DNA of 44,639 nt from Myxococcales bacterium (GTDB lineage Bacteria; Myxococcota_A; Polyangia; Polyangiales; Polyangiaceae): NCBI GenBank assembly GCA_021847645.1, contig JAJZQG010000044.1, forward strand, positions 1 to 44,639, given 5' to 3'. Made by a program: the position numbers and the translations under genes. The notes under the pieces are model-generated. The model was not told where the DNA came from. It did not search any database and worked only from the letters and a program-made list of their open reading frames with translations. Positions 30,989 to 40,262 of the stretch are shown here, in pieces (within the stretch, counting starts at the first letter, position 1; each line of letters begins with the position of its first letter).

Positions 30989-33103
30989 ATGCGCCTTCCC
31001 TTCCGTCTGCTCGTGGCCGGAGCCCTGCTTCTGCCTGCTTGCGGCTCCGACAGCTCGCCCAACAGCCCGGCCGATACCTCCGTTCCCGGAACCAGCGTGG
31101 TCTTCGATCTGCAGGCCGATACCTCTTCGCCCGACCACTTCTTCGACCTTCCCTATCCGCTGGACCTGAGGCTCGCGCCCGACGGCACCCCCGAGGTCTC
31201 CGGTTTCCCCAACCCCAAGAGCATCGCCATCCTCGAGGACCTGCGCACCGTGGCCGCGCGACGCAAGGGCTTTCCCATGGTGCCTGTCGCTTGGTTCCGC
31301 TTCACGGGAGCCCTGGCCCCTCGCTCCGAGGACGACGTCCTGCCCGCGGATCCGTCATCTCCCTTGCTGCTGGTCGATGTCGACGAGTCGTCGCCCGACC
31401 GCGGCAAGCTGATTCCCACCGTGGCGACGACCATCCCATCCGACCTGTACGTGCCCGACAACGTGCTCGCGGTCGCTCCCCGCCCGGGCTTCGTTCTCCA
31501 GCCCAAGACGCGCTATGCCTTTGTCGTGCAGCGCAGTCTGGGCGACGAGGCGGGACAGCCCCTGGGCGTGCCGGCGCCGATGGTCGCGCTGGCCTCGGGG
31601 GCTACGCCGTCGGGCGATCGCGGCGCCGCGATCCAAGCCTCGTTCGCCTCCCTATGGCCGACTCTCGCGGACATCGGTGTCCCCGCCAACGACGTAGCCG
31701 CGGCAGCCGTCTTCACCACGGGCGATGTCGTCTCCGACCTGCAGCAGCTGTCCTCCGGTATCGTCGACGCATACGACGTCAAGATCACCGGACTGCACGT
31801 CAATCCCAACGACGCCGCCTCTCATGTCGGCTATTGCGAGCTGTTGGGCAGCGTGACGTTTCCCCGGTTCCAGCAGGGCACACCACCGTATGACACGCAG
31901 GGCTTGTTCGCCTACGGACCGGATGGACTGCCGATCAAGCAGGCCGACGATCCGGCGCCGGTGACCATCACGCTGCCCACGGCGCAGATGCCGTCGGGCG
32001 GATTCCCGCTCGTGCTCTACTTCCACGGGTCGGGAGGCCTTTCGACCCAGGTTGTGGACCGGGGCACGTGGCACCTCGAGACCGACCCCACCCAGTGCCC
32101 CAACAACGAGCTCGAGACGTGGAATGGCCAGACCGGCTGCAATACCAAGGGTCAGGGGCCGGCGTTCATCCTCGCGCCTCACGGCTTCGCCATGGCGTCG
32201 AGCGCGCTGCCCGTCAATCCCGAGCGCGTGCCCGGGGCAGGGGAGACGGCCTATCTCAACTTCAACAACCTGGCGGCGCTGCCCTACACCTTCTGGCAGG
32301 GAACCATCGAGCAAAGGCTCTTCCTCGAAGCGTTGTTGAAGCTCCAGATCCCGGCCGACGTCGTGCAGAGCTGCAGCGGATTGTCCCTGCCGGCCGGCGA
32401 GAGCGCCTATCATTTCGCCTCCAAGCCCGTGATGGCCCAGGGCCAGTCCATGGGCGGCATGTACACCAACATGATCGGCTCGGTAGAGCCCAAGATCGAG
32501 GCCGTCGTGCCCACCGGGGCCGGCGGGTTCTGGAGCTACTTCATCCTGCGTACGTCGCTCATCCCCGACGCGGCCAGCAAGCTCGCCGTCCTGCTGTGGC
32601 TGCCGGGCGTCAAGCTCACGTTCATGCACCCTGTCATGCACCTGGTCGAGACGGCCTACGAGCCCGCCGATCCCGTGGTGTTCATGCCGCGCCTTGCCCG
32701 CCGCCCCTTTGCGTCCCATCCGAGCCGTCCGATCTACGAGCCAGTGGGAAAGGACGACTCGTACTTCCCGACAACGCTGTACGACGCGATGGCTCTGGCG
32801 TACGGCCATCGGGAGACCGGGGATGTCGTCTGGCCTTCCATGCAGCAGGCGCTCGGGCTTGCCGGGCTGGACGGCCTGGTGCCCTATCCGGTGACGAACG
32901 ACCTGACCTCGGAGAACGGCACGCCGTACACCGGCGCCGTGGTGCAATACGAGGGAGACGGCGTGTACGACCCGCACGCGATCTACTCGCAGCTCGACGC
33001 GGTGAAGTATCAATACAGCTGCTTCTTCGAGTCGTTCCTGAAGACCGGGACAGCGACCATCTTCCCGCCGCGGCCCCTCGGATCGCCCTGCGCCGCGCCG
33101 TGA
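30989..33103 (+). CDS. Large lipoprotein with alpha/beta-hydrolase domain
   Basis: This 704-residue protein starts MRLPFRLLVAGALLLPAC, a clear lipoprotein signal (Cys18). Residues about 30-230 look like Ig-like extracytoplasmic modules (FFDLPYPLDLRLAPDGTP, KTRYAFVVQRSL). From about 320 the sequence fits an alpha/beta-hydrolase: FPLVLYFHGSGG (oxyanion region) and VMAQGQSMGGMYTNMIG, with Ser in the GQSMGG elbow. The later Asp and His cannot be fixed by eye. An esterase, lipase or PHB-depolymerase-like activity on the outer surface is likely, but the substrate is unknown. It begins 15 bases after the receiver-HATPase gene on the same strand, so it may share the transcript. Confidence 0.8.
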   Translation: MRLPFRLLVAGALLLPACGSDSSPNSPADTSVPGTSVVFDLQADTSSPDHFFDLPYPLDLRLAPDGTPEVSGFPNPKSIAILEDLRTVAARRKGFPMVPVAWFRFTGALAPRSEDDVLPADPSSPLLLVDVDESSPDRGKLIPTVATTIPSDLYVPDNVLAVAPRPGFVLQPKTRYAFVVQRSLGDEAGQPLGVPAPMVALASGATPSGDRGAAIQASFASLWPTLADIGVPANDVAAAAVFTTGDVVSDLQQLSSGIVDAYDVKITGLHVNPNDAASHVGYCELLGSVTFPRFQQGTPPYDTQGLFAYGPDGLPIKQADDPAPVTITLPTAQMPSGGFPLVLYFHGSGGLSTQVVDRGTWHLETDPTQCPNNELETWNGQTGCNTKGQGPAFILAPHGFAMASSALPVNPERVPGAGETAYLNFNNLAALPYTFWQGTIEQRLFLEALLKLQIPADVVQSCSGLSLPAGESAYHFASKPVMAQGQSMGGMYTNMIGSVEPKIEAVVPTGAGGFWSYFILRTSLIPDAASKLAVLLWLPGVKLTFMHPVMHLVETAYEPADPVVFMPRLARRPFASHPSRPIYEPVGKDDSYFPTTLYDAMALAYGHRETGDVVWPSMQQALGLAGLDGLVPYPVTNDLTSENGTPYTGAVVQYEGDGVYDPHAIYSQLDAVKYQYSCFFESFLKTGTATIFPPRPLGSPCAAP

Positions 33104-33136
33104 CGCATCCCAGCGACCGATGCCGCTGCCCCCGGC

Positions 33137-34441
33137 CTACTCCAGCCGCAGCGCGTCGGCCGGCTCCAGCCGCGAGGCCCTCCATGCCGGGTAGATGCCC
33201 GCCAGCAGCCCGATCCCGCTGGAGACCACGAGCCCCAGCGCCACCGCCCACATTGGGACCTGCGCCGGAAAGTCGAGGAACCGCCCGAGCAGGGTCGCGC
33301 CGAACGCCAGCATCACGCCGATCACCCCGCCGAAAAACGCCAGCAGCACGGCCTCGATGACGAACTGCATCAGCACCCGCGAGCGCCTCGCCCCAAGCGC
33401 CTTGCGAAGCCCGATCTCGCGCGTGCGCTCCGTGACCGCGACCAGCATGATGTTCATGACGCCGATGCCGCCCACGATGAGCGAGAACGCGCAGATGACC
33501 AACCCCGCCGCGGTCACCGTGCCGGCCAGTTGGTCGAAGGTCGCCCGCGCCGAGTCGTTGGAGAACATGTCGAAGTCGTTGTCCTTCTGCGCATCGAGCC
33601 CGCGAATGATCCGGAACGCTCCGATCGCCTGGTCCTGGATCCGCGCCATCTCCTCGTGCGACTTCGCCATGACCGTGATGTTGAGCGAACGCCCCGTGCC
33701 GTAGAGCTCCAGGAAGAGCGATATCGGAATCGATATCAGGTTGTCCGGATTGCCACCTAGCGGGCTGCCCCCCTGCCGCTCGATCGTGCCGATGACCTCG
33801 AGCTCGAGGCGGCCGAGCCGCACGCGCTGGCCAACCGGGTTGCCCCGCGGAAACAGCACGTCCACCACCGAGGACCCCAGCACCACGACCCGCGCGGCGC
33901 CCATCGCCTCGCCCTCGTCGTAGGCACGCCCCTCGCCGATCGGCAGCATGTTGTTGGTGAAAAACTCCGGCGTTCCGCCTCCCACCATCACGCCTTCGGC
34001 CGTGTGACCGTCTCCGCTGATCTCTTTTCCTCCCTCCCACACCTCGCCGCCCACCTGCTCGGCCTGGGGCAAGGCCCGGCGCAGCGCCCCTACGTCGGCC
34101 AGCGTGATGTTCTTGCGACGTTGAATCTCCGGCGGGAGCTGGCCGAAGTGGAAGCTGGGCAGCCTCTGGATCTGGAAGACGTTGGAGCCCAGTCCCCCCA
34201 TGTCCTTGTCGATGGACGCCTGCAAGCCGTTGAGCAGGGACATCATCGCCACCACGGTGAACACCCCGATGACGATGCCCAGCAGCGTGAGGCCCGCACG
34301 CAGCCTGTGCGCCCCGAACGCGCTGAGCGCCAGCCGCAGGTCGTCGACGCGCGCGCGGACCGTCGCGCGAAAGCCCGACGCTCGCTTTCGGCCGGCGCGC
34401 GCCGTCGCTGGCATGGCAGCGGAGCTCTTGCCGCTACTCAT
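33137..34441 (-). CDS. MacB/FtsX-type ABC transporter permease (second)
   Basis: This 434-residue permease has the MacB/FtsX plan: TM1 at about 45-70 ([19 protein letters not shown]), a large periplasmic domain ([14 protein letters not shown]...), and three C-terminal helices, with [20 protein letters not shown] and [19 protein letters not shown], the coupling loop that meets the ATPase. It has no ATPase domain of its own, unlike E. coli MacB. Its start overlaps the end of the first permease gene by 8 bases. The two permeases probably form a heterodimer with the ATPase encoded upstream. It ends 33 bases from the convergent lipoprotein hydrolase gene. Confidence 0.9.
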   Translation of the reverse strand: MSSGKSSAAMPATARAGRKRASGFRATVRARVDDLRLALSAFGAHRLRAGLTLLGIVIGVFTVVAMMSLLNGLQASIDKDMGGLGSNVFQIQRLPSFHFGQLPPEIQRRKNITLADVGALRRALPQAEQVGGEVWEGGKEISGDGHTAEGVMVGGGTPEFFTNNMLPIGEGRAYDEGEAMGAARVVVLGSSVVDVLFPRGNPVGQRVRLGRLELEVIGTIERQGGSPLGGNPDNLISIPISLFLELYGTGRSLNITVMAKSHEEMARIQDQAIGAFRIIRGLDAQKDNDFDMFSNDSARATFDQLAGTVTAAGLVICAFSLIVGGIGVMNIMLVAVTERTREIGLRKALGARRSRVLMQFVIEAVLLAFFGGVIGVMLAFGATLLGRFLDFPAQVPMWAVALGLVVSSGIGLLAGIYPAWRASRLEPADALRLE

Positions 34442-35684
34442 GGCGAAGCGCCTCGATGGGGTGCAGGAATGCCGCGGACAGGGCGGGCCACAGACCGAAG
34501 ATCACGCCCAAAAGGCACGAGCCCAGGACGCCGCCCGCCACCACGGCCGGGTCGATCGTGGCCGGCATCGGGCTCACCACGTCGATGAGCGCGGCGGCCC
34601 CCGAGCCCATCGCAACGCCCACGGCGCCCCCGGCCAGCGCCACCATCACGGCTTCGCACATGAATTGAAGAAGAATGCTGCCCCGCCGGGCCCCGAGCGC
34701 GCGCCGGATCCCGATCTCCCGCGTACGCTCCTTCACCGACACCAGCAGGATGTTCATGATGCCGATGCCCGCCACGATCGCCGTGATGATGCCCACCAGG
34801 ATGCCGACCACGTTGGTCGTCATCATCGTCTGGTTGAAGCTCGACAGGATCTTGTCCTGACGGTTGACCGAGAAGTTGTCGGGCTCGCCCGGCCCAAGCC
34901 GCCTGGCCGCGCGCATCACCGCCGTTACCTCGTCCTCGGTCTCGGCAACCTTGCCGTCCGGCGCCACGACCGCGATCGTGATGTCCCGCTTCTGCCCGAA
35001 CGACCGCAGAAACGCGCTCAGCGGCAGCACCACGATGCCGTCCTGCGACCGGCCGAACGCATTGCCCTTGCGCACCAGCGACCCCACGACCGTGCAGCGC
35101 GCCGTCGGCCCCACTTTCAGCGTGCGCCCCACCGGATCCTGGCCCTTGAAGAAGGCGTCCTCCACGTCCGCCCCAATCACGCACGCATCGGACCCCAGCT
35201 CGTCGTCCAGCTCGCTGATGAATCGCCCGCGCCGCAGCTGCCAGCCCCCCGCCTCCAGAAACGCCTCGCTCGTGCCCCGCACGCCCACGTTCGGCACGTC
35301 CTTCTCGCCGTACACCACCACGGCGTCCGCCCCGGCGATGGGCGCGATCGCGATCGGCAACGTGGCATTCGCCACCAGCGCGCGATAGTCGAGCTGGTTG
35401 ACCGCCGGACGATTCCGCAGCTTCCACCAGTCGCGCCGCTCCACGCCCCACGCCCACTTGTGTACGTACAGCGTATTGGGCCCCAGCGAGTTGAGCTGAC
35501 GGGCAAAGCTGGTCTGCATCCCCGACTCGACCATGAAGATGACAATCACCGCCATGATCCCCACGGAAACGCCCGCGATCGTCAGCGCGGCCCGAAGCTT
35601 GTGGGCCACGATCGATCGGCTCGCCTGCACCACGGCGTCGCGCACCTCGGCCAAGAACCGACGCACGCCGCGCCGTCGCTTCAT
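34434..35684 (-). CDS. MacB/FtsX-type ABC transporter permease (first)
   Basis: This 416-residue protein has the same layout as the permease downstream: TM1 ([21 protein letters not shown], split after GVSVG), periplasmic domain, then [19 protein letters not shown] and [19 protein letters not shown] before the last helices. The start at 35684 overlaps the ATPase stop in ATGA, so translation is coupled. The upstream open frame to 35804 is antisense-like Arg/Gly sequence and was dropped. Its sequence differs clearly from the second permease, so they are an old pair, not a recent copy. Confidence 0.9.
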   Translation of the reverse strand: MKRRRGVRRFLAEVRDAVVQASRSIVAHKLRAALTIAGVSVGIMAVIVIFMVESGMQTSFARQLNSLGPNTLYVHKWAWGVERRDWWKLRNRPAVNQLDYRALVANATLPIAIAPIAGADAVVVYGEKDVPNVGVRGTSEAFLEAGGWQLRRGRFISELDDELGSDACVIGADVEDAFFKGQDPVGRTLKVGPTARCTVVGSLVRKGNAFGRSQDGIVVLPLSAFLRSFGQKRDITIAVVAPDGKVAETEDEVTAVMRAARRLGPGEPDNFSVNRQDKILSSFNQTMMTTNVVGILVGIITAIVAGIGIMNILLVSVKERTREIGIRRALGARRGSILLQFMCEAVMVALAGGAVGVAMGSGAAALIDVVSPMPATIDPAVVAGGVLGSCLLGVIFGLWPALSAAFLHPIEALRHE

Positions 35685-36427
35685 CGTCCGCTTTCCCCGG
35701 GCAGCGCGTCCGCGCCCATCGCCGCGATGTTCGCCATCGCCACCTCGGTGCCCGGCCCGTCCGCGATGACCATGCCGTCGACCACGCGCACCGCCCGCGG
35801 GCAACGCGCCGCCAGCCTGGGCTCGTGCGTCACCAGCACGATCGTGTTGCCCCTGCCGTGCAGCTCGAGAAACAGCCCGATGATCTCCTCGCCGGTCCGG
35901 CTGTCCAGGTTGCCGGTCGGCTCGTCCGCCAGCAGCAGCGACGGCTCGGTCACCAGGGCCCGCGCGATCGCCACGCGCTGCCGCTGGCCGCCCGACAGCT
36001 CCGTGGGCTTGTGCTTGACCCGGTCTCCCAGCTGCACCCGCGTCAATGCCTCCATCGCACGCTCGCGGCGCTCCTTGACCGGCAGCCCCCGGTAGATCAG
36101 CGGCAGCTCCACGTTCTCCAGCGCGCTCGCCCGCGGCAGCAGCTGAAAGCTCTGGAACACGAACCCGATCTCCATGTTCCTCACGTCCGCCAGCTCGTCG
36201 TCGTCCAGCTGGCTCACGTCGCGCCCCGCCAGCGAATATCGACCGGCCGTCGGCACGTCGAGGCAGCCCAGGATGTTCATCATCGTGGACTTGCCCGAGC
36301 CGCTCTGGCCCACGATCGCCACGAACTCCCCGGCCTCGATCGCCATGTTGATGTCGCGCAGCGCCGGCACCTGCGACATCCCCAGGTCGTAGGTCTTGCC
36401 GATGTGCTCGAGCTCGATGAGCGCCAT
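35681..36427 (-). CDS. ABC transporter ATP-binding protein, MacB/LolD type
   Basis: This 248-residue ATPase has Walker [11 protein letters not shown]-loop [11 protein letters not shown], signature [15 protein letters not shown], Walker [13 protein letters not shown] and H-loop VLVTHE. The sequence MIALE-like start ([16 protein letters not shown]) and short C-terminus match the LolD/MacB-N group that drives mechanotransmission rather than direct transport across the membrane. It lies 9 bases after the adaptor gene and overlaps the first permease gene by 4 bases. Export of a lipopeptide, toxin or envelope component is the usual role of such systems; the cargo is unknown. Confidence 0.93.
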   Translation of the reverse strand: MALIELEHIGKTYDLGMSQVPALRDINMAIEAGEFVAIVGQSGSGKSTMMNILGCLDVPTAGRYSLAGRDVSQLDDDELADVRNMEIGFVFQSFQLLPRASALENVELPLIYRGLPVKERRERAMEALTRVQLGDRVKHKPTELSGGQRQRVAIARALVTEPSLLLADEPTGNLDSRTGEEIIGLFLELHGRGNTIVLVTHEPRLAARCPRAVRVVDGMVIADGPGTEVAMANIAAMGADALPGESGR

Positions 36428-36436
36428 CGCCGCCGC

Positions 36437-37714
36437 CTAGCTCCCGCTCCTCGAGCCCTTCTGGCCGTCCGACGACTTGTCCTTCTCCTGCTCCTTGACC
36501 GCCTGGCCAGCTTCGAGCTCCCGCGCCAGCGTCCGGTACGGGCCGTCCACGATCGTCTCACCTTCGCTCACCCCGTCCAGGATCTCCACGTCGGTGCGGC
36601 TCGCGATGCCCGTGTGCACCACGCGCATCTCGGCCTTGCCGTCCTTGCCCACGACGAAGACCACCTTCGCGGGCTTGGACTTGCCTGCGGCCGTCACGGC
36701 TTCGCCGCCGTTGGTCTCGACGCTCGCGCCGTGGTCGCCCGCTTTCGGGATGCGCGAGGTCACGGCCTGGATCGGCACGGTCAGCACGCCGTTGTGCGTG
36801 GCCGTTGCGATGGATACCGCGGCCGACATGCCGGGCAGCCCGCCCTCCGGCGGCGCGTCGAGCCCCACGCGCACGAAGAACGTCGTGACCTCCGCGTCCG
36901 TGCCCGGGTTCTTGATCTGCGCATTCTTGCCCACGGCCACCACGTGGCCCTTGAACTGCTTGTCGGGAATCGCGTCGATCTCGACCGTGGCCTCGTTGCC
37001 CACGCGAATGCCCACGACCTCGTGCTCGCCGACCTCGGCCTTGACCTCCATCTCCGCCAGCCCGCCCATCAGCAGCACCACGTCTTCGCTGAAGTCCGAC
37101 CCGCGAATCCGCTCTCCGACCTTGTGATACAGCTCCAGGATCGTGCCCTCGATCGGCGCGGTCAGCGTGGCGCGCGACAGATTGTACATCGCTGTCTCCA
37201 GCTGCCCCTGGGTCTGGGCCACGACGAACTTCTGCGTCGAGAGCCTCGCCTCGTCGAGCTTGACCGCCGTCTCGGCCTTCTCCAGATCGGATTGGCTCGC
37301 CAGGCTCGCCGCCACCATCGCTTGCGTACGTGCGAGATCGCGACGGCCCTGGGTCAGGCTGGCCTCGATCTGCGCCGTCTGCGCCACCGCCGACGCGACC
37401 GCGCCGCGAAATTGCGCCACCTGCGCTTCGCCCAGACGCTTGTCGATCTGGCCGAGCACCTGGCCTTCCTTGACGTGATCGCCCTCCTTCACCGACAACG
37501 ACAGCAGGTCGCCCGTCACATTGGAGCTGATCTTGACCGTCTCGCGCGCCTGCAGGTGGCCCGCCGCGCTCACCAAGCGCGTGACGTCCTGCTTCTTGAC
37601 CTTCGCCAGGGTCACTTCCACGGGCGGCGGCGGATGCGGACGTAGCCCCTGCGCTGTCGCCAGTCCCACCAGCACGACGATGATCACCGCCAGAATCCAG
37701 CGTCCCTTCGTCAT
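36437..37714 (-). CDS. MacA-like periplasmic adaptor (membrane fusion protein)
   Basis: This 425-residue adaptor has an N-terminal membrane anchor (WILAVIIVVLVGLATAQ), a first lipoyl half (SAAGHLQARETVKISSNV; KEGDHVKEGQVLGQID), a long coiled-coil hairpin (about 95-190), the second lipoyl half (ATLTAPIEGTILEL) and a beta-barrel with membrane-proximal part to the C-terminus (GVLTVPIQAVTSR). It would link the inner-membrane ABC permeases to an outer-membrane TolC-type channel, which is not in the window. The Lys/Asp/Ser-rich tail is unusual. Its ATG is one base after the stop of the Yip1 gene. Confidence 0.92.
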   Translation of the reverse strand: MTKGRWILAVIIVVLVGLATAQGLRPHPPPPVEVTLAKVKKQDVTRLVSAAGHLQARETVKISSNVTGDLLSLSVKEGDHVKEGQVLGQIDKRLGEAQVAQFRGAVASAVAQTAQIEASLTQGRRDLARTQAMVAASLASQSDLEKAETAVKLDEARLSTQKFVVAQTQGQLETAMYNLSRATLTAPIEGTILELYHKVGERIRGSDFSEDVVLLMGGLAEMEVKAEVGEHEVVGIRVGNEATVEIDAIPDKQFKGHVVAVGKNAQIKNPGTDAEVTTFFVRVGLDAPPEGGLPGMSAAVSIATATHNGVLTVPIQAVTSRIPKAGDHGASVETNGGEAVTAAGKSKPAKVVFVVGKDGKAEMRVVHTGIASRTDVEILDGVSEGETIVDGPYRTLARELEAGQAVKEQEKDKSSDGQKGSRSGS

Positions 37715-37715
37715 G

Positions 37716-38453
37716 TCAGCTCGTCATGCCTCCTATGGCGACCTGCGTCAGCAGGCGATAACACACCCAGCCGACCGCGGTGCCGATCAGGGCGCGTCGC
37801 GTCGGGATCTTGCCGGCCGCGGCCACGCCCAGGGCCATGATCACCGCCGCCCACAAGGAGTAGAAGTCCAGCGTGTTGCCCAGCTTCGCCCAGGCGCCCG
37901 CCAGCGGATGGCCAGCCACCTGCAGCAGCGCGGTCAGCGTCCGCGGGGCGAGCGACGTTCCCTCCGGCGCAATCGAGGCATGCCGATAGGCCGAGGCCGC
38001 GTCGAGAAGCGTCGCGATCGAGCCCGGCAGAAGGGTGGCCGCTGCGATCGGGGCGACAGCCTTGGCCTTGATCCGGCCCCGGAGAAACCAGCCCAGCCCG
38101 ACCAACCCAAGCGACGCGAGCCCCAGATCGAGCGGCGGACCGAGCACGCCCTTGGCGACCGCCTTGACCTGGAAGAGCCGGTCGGCCTTGCGCGTCTCGT
38201 CGGCGACCTGACGATCGCTCATGTTGTTCAGCTCGCCGCTCGTCTCGAGCTTCTGCAGCGTGGCTGCCTGGGCGTCGACCCGATAGGCCAACGCGCCGGC
38301 CAGCAGCAGCGAGCACAGCCACGCAAAGAGCAGGATGCCGAGCGTGCGCCCTACGCGGGCCTGACGATCCATGCTGCGGTCGGGCGCGAACAGCAGTGCG
38401 AATGGCGACGGCCGCCGTTCGTCCGGCACCAGCTCGGCTTGTTCGTCCGTCAT
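37716..38453 (-). CDS. Yip1-family multi-pass membrane protein
   Basis: This 245-residue protein has an N-terminal cytosolic part and about five membrane helices: LGILLFAWLCSLLLAGALAY, LASLGLVGLGWFLRG, VAPIAAATLLPGSIATLL, FYSLWAAVIMALGVAAAG and TAVGWVCYRLLTQ. The last two, with TLDFYSLW before and K/R-P-T-R-R between, fit the Yip1 family. Bacterial Yip1 proteins are of unknown function and often stand beside ABC exporters, as here. Three possible starts (GTG 38465, ATG 38459, ATG 38453) have no good ribosome site; I chose the last. It is the first gene of the exporter operon. Confidence 0.75.
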   Translation of the reverse strand: MTDEQAELVPDERRPSPFALLFAPDRSMDRQARVGRTLGILLFAWLCSLLLAGALAYRVDAQAATLQKLETSGELNNMSDRQVADETRKADRLFQVKAVAKGVLGPPLDLGLASLGLVGLGWFLRGRIKAKAVAPIAAATLLPGSIATLLDAASAYRHASIAPEGTSLAPRTLTALLQVAGHPLAGAWAKLGNTLDFYSLWAAVIMALGVAAAGKIPTRRALIGTAVGWVCYRLLTQVAIGGMTS

Positions 38454-38664
38454 CGCCATGTGCACTTGCGCTTCGGGGCTGCCAGGGTCAGCAACAGCCG
38501 GGCGTGGCGGGCATTCCTATAGCCCGCCCGCGCGGGCCGTGCGACAGATCTTCGCGTGGAATCGGGAACGCTCCGTGATGCGGCTACCGAGATCCGGAAA
38601 GCGAGGTGCTTGACCAGACCCTTGTTGCGCTCAGGCTCGCTTGCTACTCGCGGACGGTAGGACA

Positions 38665-38872
38665 TTCCCTCATCCCAGCACTGCTCTCGGTGGCGTCGTT
38701 CGCCCTTCTCCCGAAGGAGAAGAAGGGCCAGCAGGACCGCGGTATGGATCCGCCGACGACCGTCGCAAGGGTTCCGTGCAAGGCGACGCCGACGCCAAGC
38801 CGGCCGCGGGGCCCTTCTCCTTCGGGAGAAGGGCGCGCGATGCGCAGCGCGCTCGGTGGGGGGATGAGGGAA
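38665..38872. repeat. 208-base inverted-repeat element with two inner hairpins
   Basis: The ends TTCCCTCATCCC (38665-38676) and GGGATGAGGGAA (38861-38872) are perfect 12-base inverted repeats, one base different from the element at 7787. Near the ends are hairpins CCCTTCTCC-CGAA-GGAGAAG (from 38703) and CCCTTCTCC-TTCG-GGAGAAGGG (from 38812). The ~110 bases between show nothing recognisable. It looks like a non-autonomous, MITE-like repeat. The gap from 38454 to here holds no gene I can support. Confidence 0.65.
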
Positions 38873-39038
38873 ATTGCCTTCGGTCCAGGGGCTTGTCCGC
38901 TGCGCGGCGCGCGTCTCTCTCTCTCCGCTCACGCCACGCGACGAACCGCCCGCTGGTGCATTGCCTTCGGTCCAGGGGCTTGTCCATTGGGTGACGAGCC
39001 TCTCTCTCCGCTCACGCCACCCGACGCACCGCCCGCTC
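38873..39038. repeat. Tandem duplication of the namZ 3' end
   Basis: ATTGCCTTCGGTCCAGGGGC plus TTGTCC occurs at 38873-38898 and again at 38960-38985. TCTCTCTCCGCTCACGCCAC occurs at 38918-38937 and 39001-39020, each followed by near-identical bases up to GCCCGCT. The unit is about 83-87 bases, and the second copy includes the last codons and stop of namZ. So the gene's tail plus about 50 downstream bases was copied once, after the stop. Confidence 0.8.
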
Positions 39039-40208
39039 ATGCACTTCGGCGTACTCGCGCTCCACCGGACCCACGGCCTCGATGATCTCCCGCGGGCTCG
39101 CGCCAGCCACCATCGCCTCGCGCGCTTCGCTGCCCCCGACCAGCAGGTCGATCGCCGGGATGTCATCCACGAACTCGTAGCGTTCCGTGCGGAAGCGGAA
39201 TTGGTCGGGCCGCTGCCGGTGGGCCAGCGCGATCACCGCCAGGTACGTCGCAAAGGGCCGGAACGCTGCCGGGTCGGTCACGTGGATCTGAATGCCGCCG
39301 CAGATCTGGCCGGCATGCTTGTGGAACATCGGCTGGAAGGTCAGCGGCCGCGCGACGAACCCGCGCAATCCCACGGCGCCCAGCTCACGCGCCCATGCCG
39401 CGCCGTCCAGCCACGGTGCGCCCAGCAGCTCGAACGGGCGCGTCGTGCCTCGCCCCTCCGACAGGTTCGTCCCTTCCAGCAGGCAGCCGCCCGGATACAC
39501 CAAGGCCGTGTCCGCGGTCGGCATGTTCGGCGACGGAGGCACGAACGGCCTGTCCCAGTGCGCCGCGGTCTGGTCGCGGCGCCAGCCCTCGACCGCCACG
39601 ACTTCGAGCTGCTGACCCGGACCGACCCGAACGCCGTCGCGCGAGCCCATCTCGGCGACGAGCTCGCCCAGGGTCAGGCCGTGGCGCACCGGGATCGGCT
39701 CGAGGCCCACGAACGACAGGTAGCCGGGGCGCTGGGATCGTCCTTCGGCCAAGGCCAGCGTGCCGCCGATGGGATTGGGACGGTCGAGCACGACGCAGCG
39801 CATGCCCGCACGCACCGCGGCGCGCACGGCGAGTAGCGCGGTCCACACGAACGTGTAGTAGCGGCTTCCGACATCGGCCAGGTCGACCAGGAGCACGTCG
39901 TGGTCGCGAAGCGACTCGGCCGAGGGCGAGAGCTTGTCGAAGGAGTCGCCGTACAGCGAGATGACCGGGGCGCCGGTCTCGGGGTCGACGGCGTGGGCGA
40001 CGCCGATCATGTCCTGGGCTTCGCCGCCGTAGCCGTGCTCGGGTCCGAAGATGGTGCGTGGACGGACACCGAGCGAGAGCAGGACACGATGGATGTGGAC
40101 GAGGTCGTGGTTGACGCTGGCGGGGTGTGCAAGGAGTGCCACGCGCTGTTGGGCGAGCGAGCGAACGAGGCTTGGAAGCGAGGGCAGACGGTCGAGTCCG
40201 ACGCGCAT
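39012..40208 (-). CDS. Exo-beta-N-acetylmuramidase, NamZ/DUF1343 family
   Basis: This 398-residue protein fits DUF1343, whose characterised member (NamZ) releases N-acetylmuramic acid from the non-reducing end of peptidoglycan fragments. Visible are LAHPASVN, IFGPEHGYGGEAQDMI, PVISLYGD, LLVDLADVGSRYYTFVWT, VLDRPNPIGG, NMPTADTALVYPGG, EGTNLSEGRGTTRPFELLG and FQPMFHKHAG. The conserved Glu and His in the EHG and NLSEGRGTT blocks are present. No signal peptide is seen from the ATG at 40208, so it may act on recycled muropeptides inside the cell. The C-terminal end is normal, but its coding tail is duplicated downstream. It is divergent from the NtrC-type gene, 54 bases away. Confidence 0.9.
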   Translation of the reverse strand: MRVGLDRLPSLPSLVRSLAQQRVALLAHPASVNHDLVHIHRVLLSLGVRPRTIFGPEHGYGGEAQDMIGVAHAVDPETGAPVISLYGDSFDKLSPSAESLRDHDVLLVDLADVGSRYYTFVWTALLAVRAAVRAGMRCVVLDRPNPIGGTLALAEGRSQRPGYLSFVGLEPIPVRHGLTLGELVAEMGSRDGVRVGPGQQLEVVAVEGWRRDQTAAHWDRPFVPPSPNMPTADTALVYPGGCLLEGTNLSEGRGTTRPFELLGAPWLDGAAWARELGAVGLRGFVARPLTFQPMFHKHAGQICGGIQIHVTDPAAFRPFATYLAVIALAHRQRPDQFRFRTERYEFVDDIPAIDLLVGGSEAREAMVAGASPREIIEAVGPVEREYAEVHERAVRRVA

Positions 40209-40262
40209 GGTTTCGCAAACATTGCATAATGAGCCCCGGAATGCTAACAAAGTTGCGCACCG

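Noticed and set aside
38670..38987. A 105-codon minus-strand ORF across the repeats after namZ
   Set aside because: It consists only of the inverted-repeat element and the duplicated namZ tail. It has no ribosome site and no domain.
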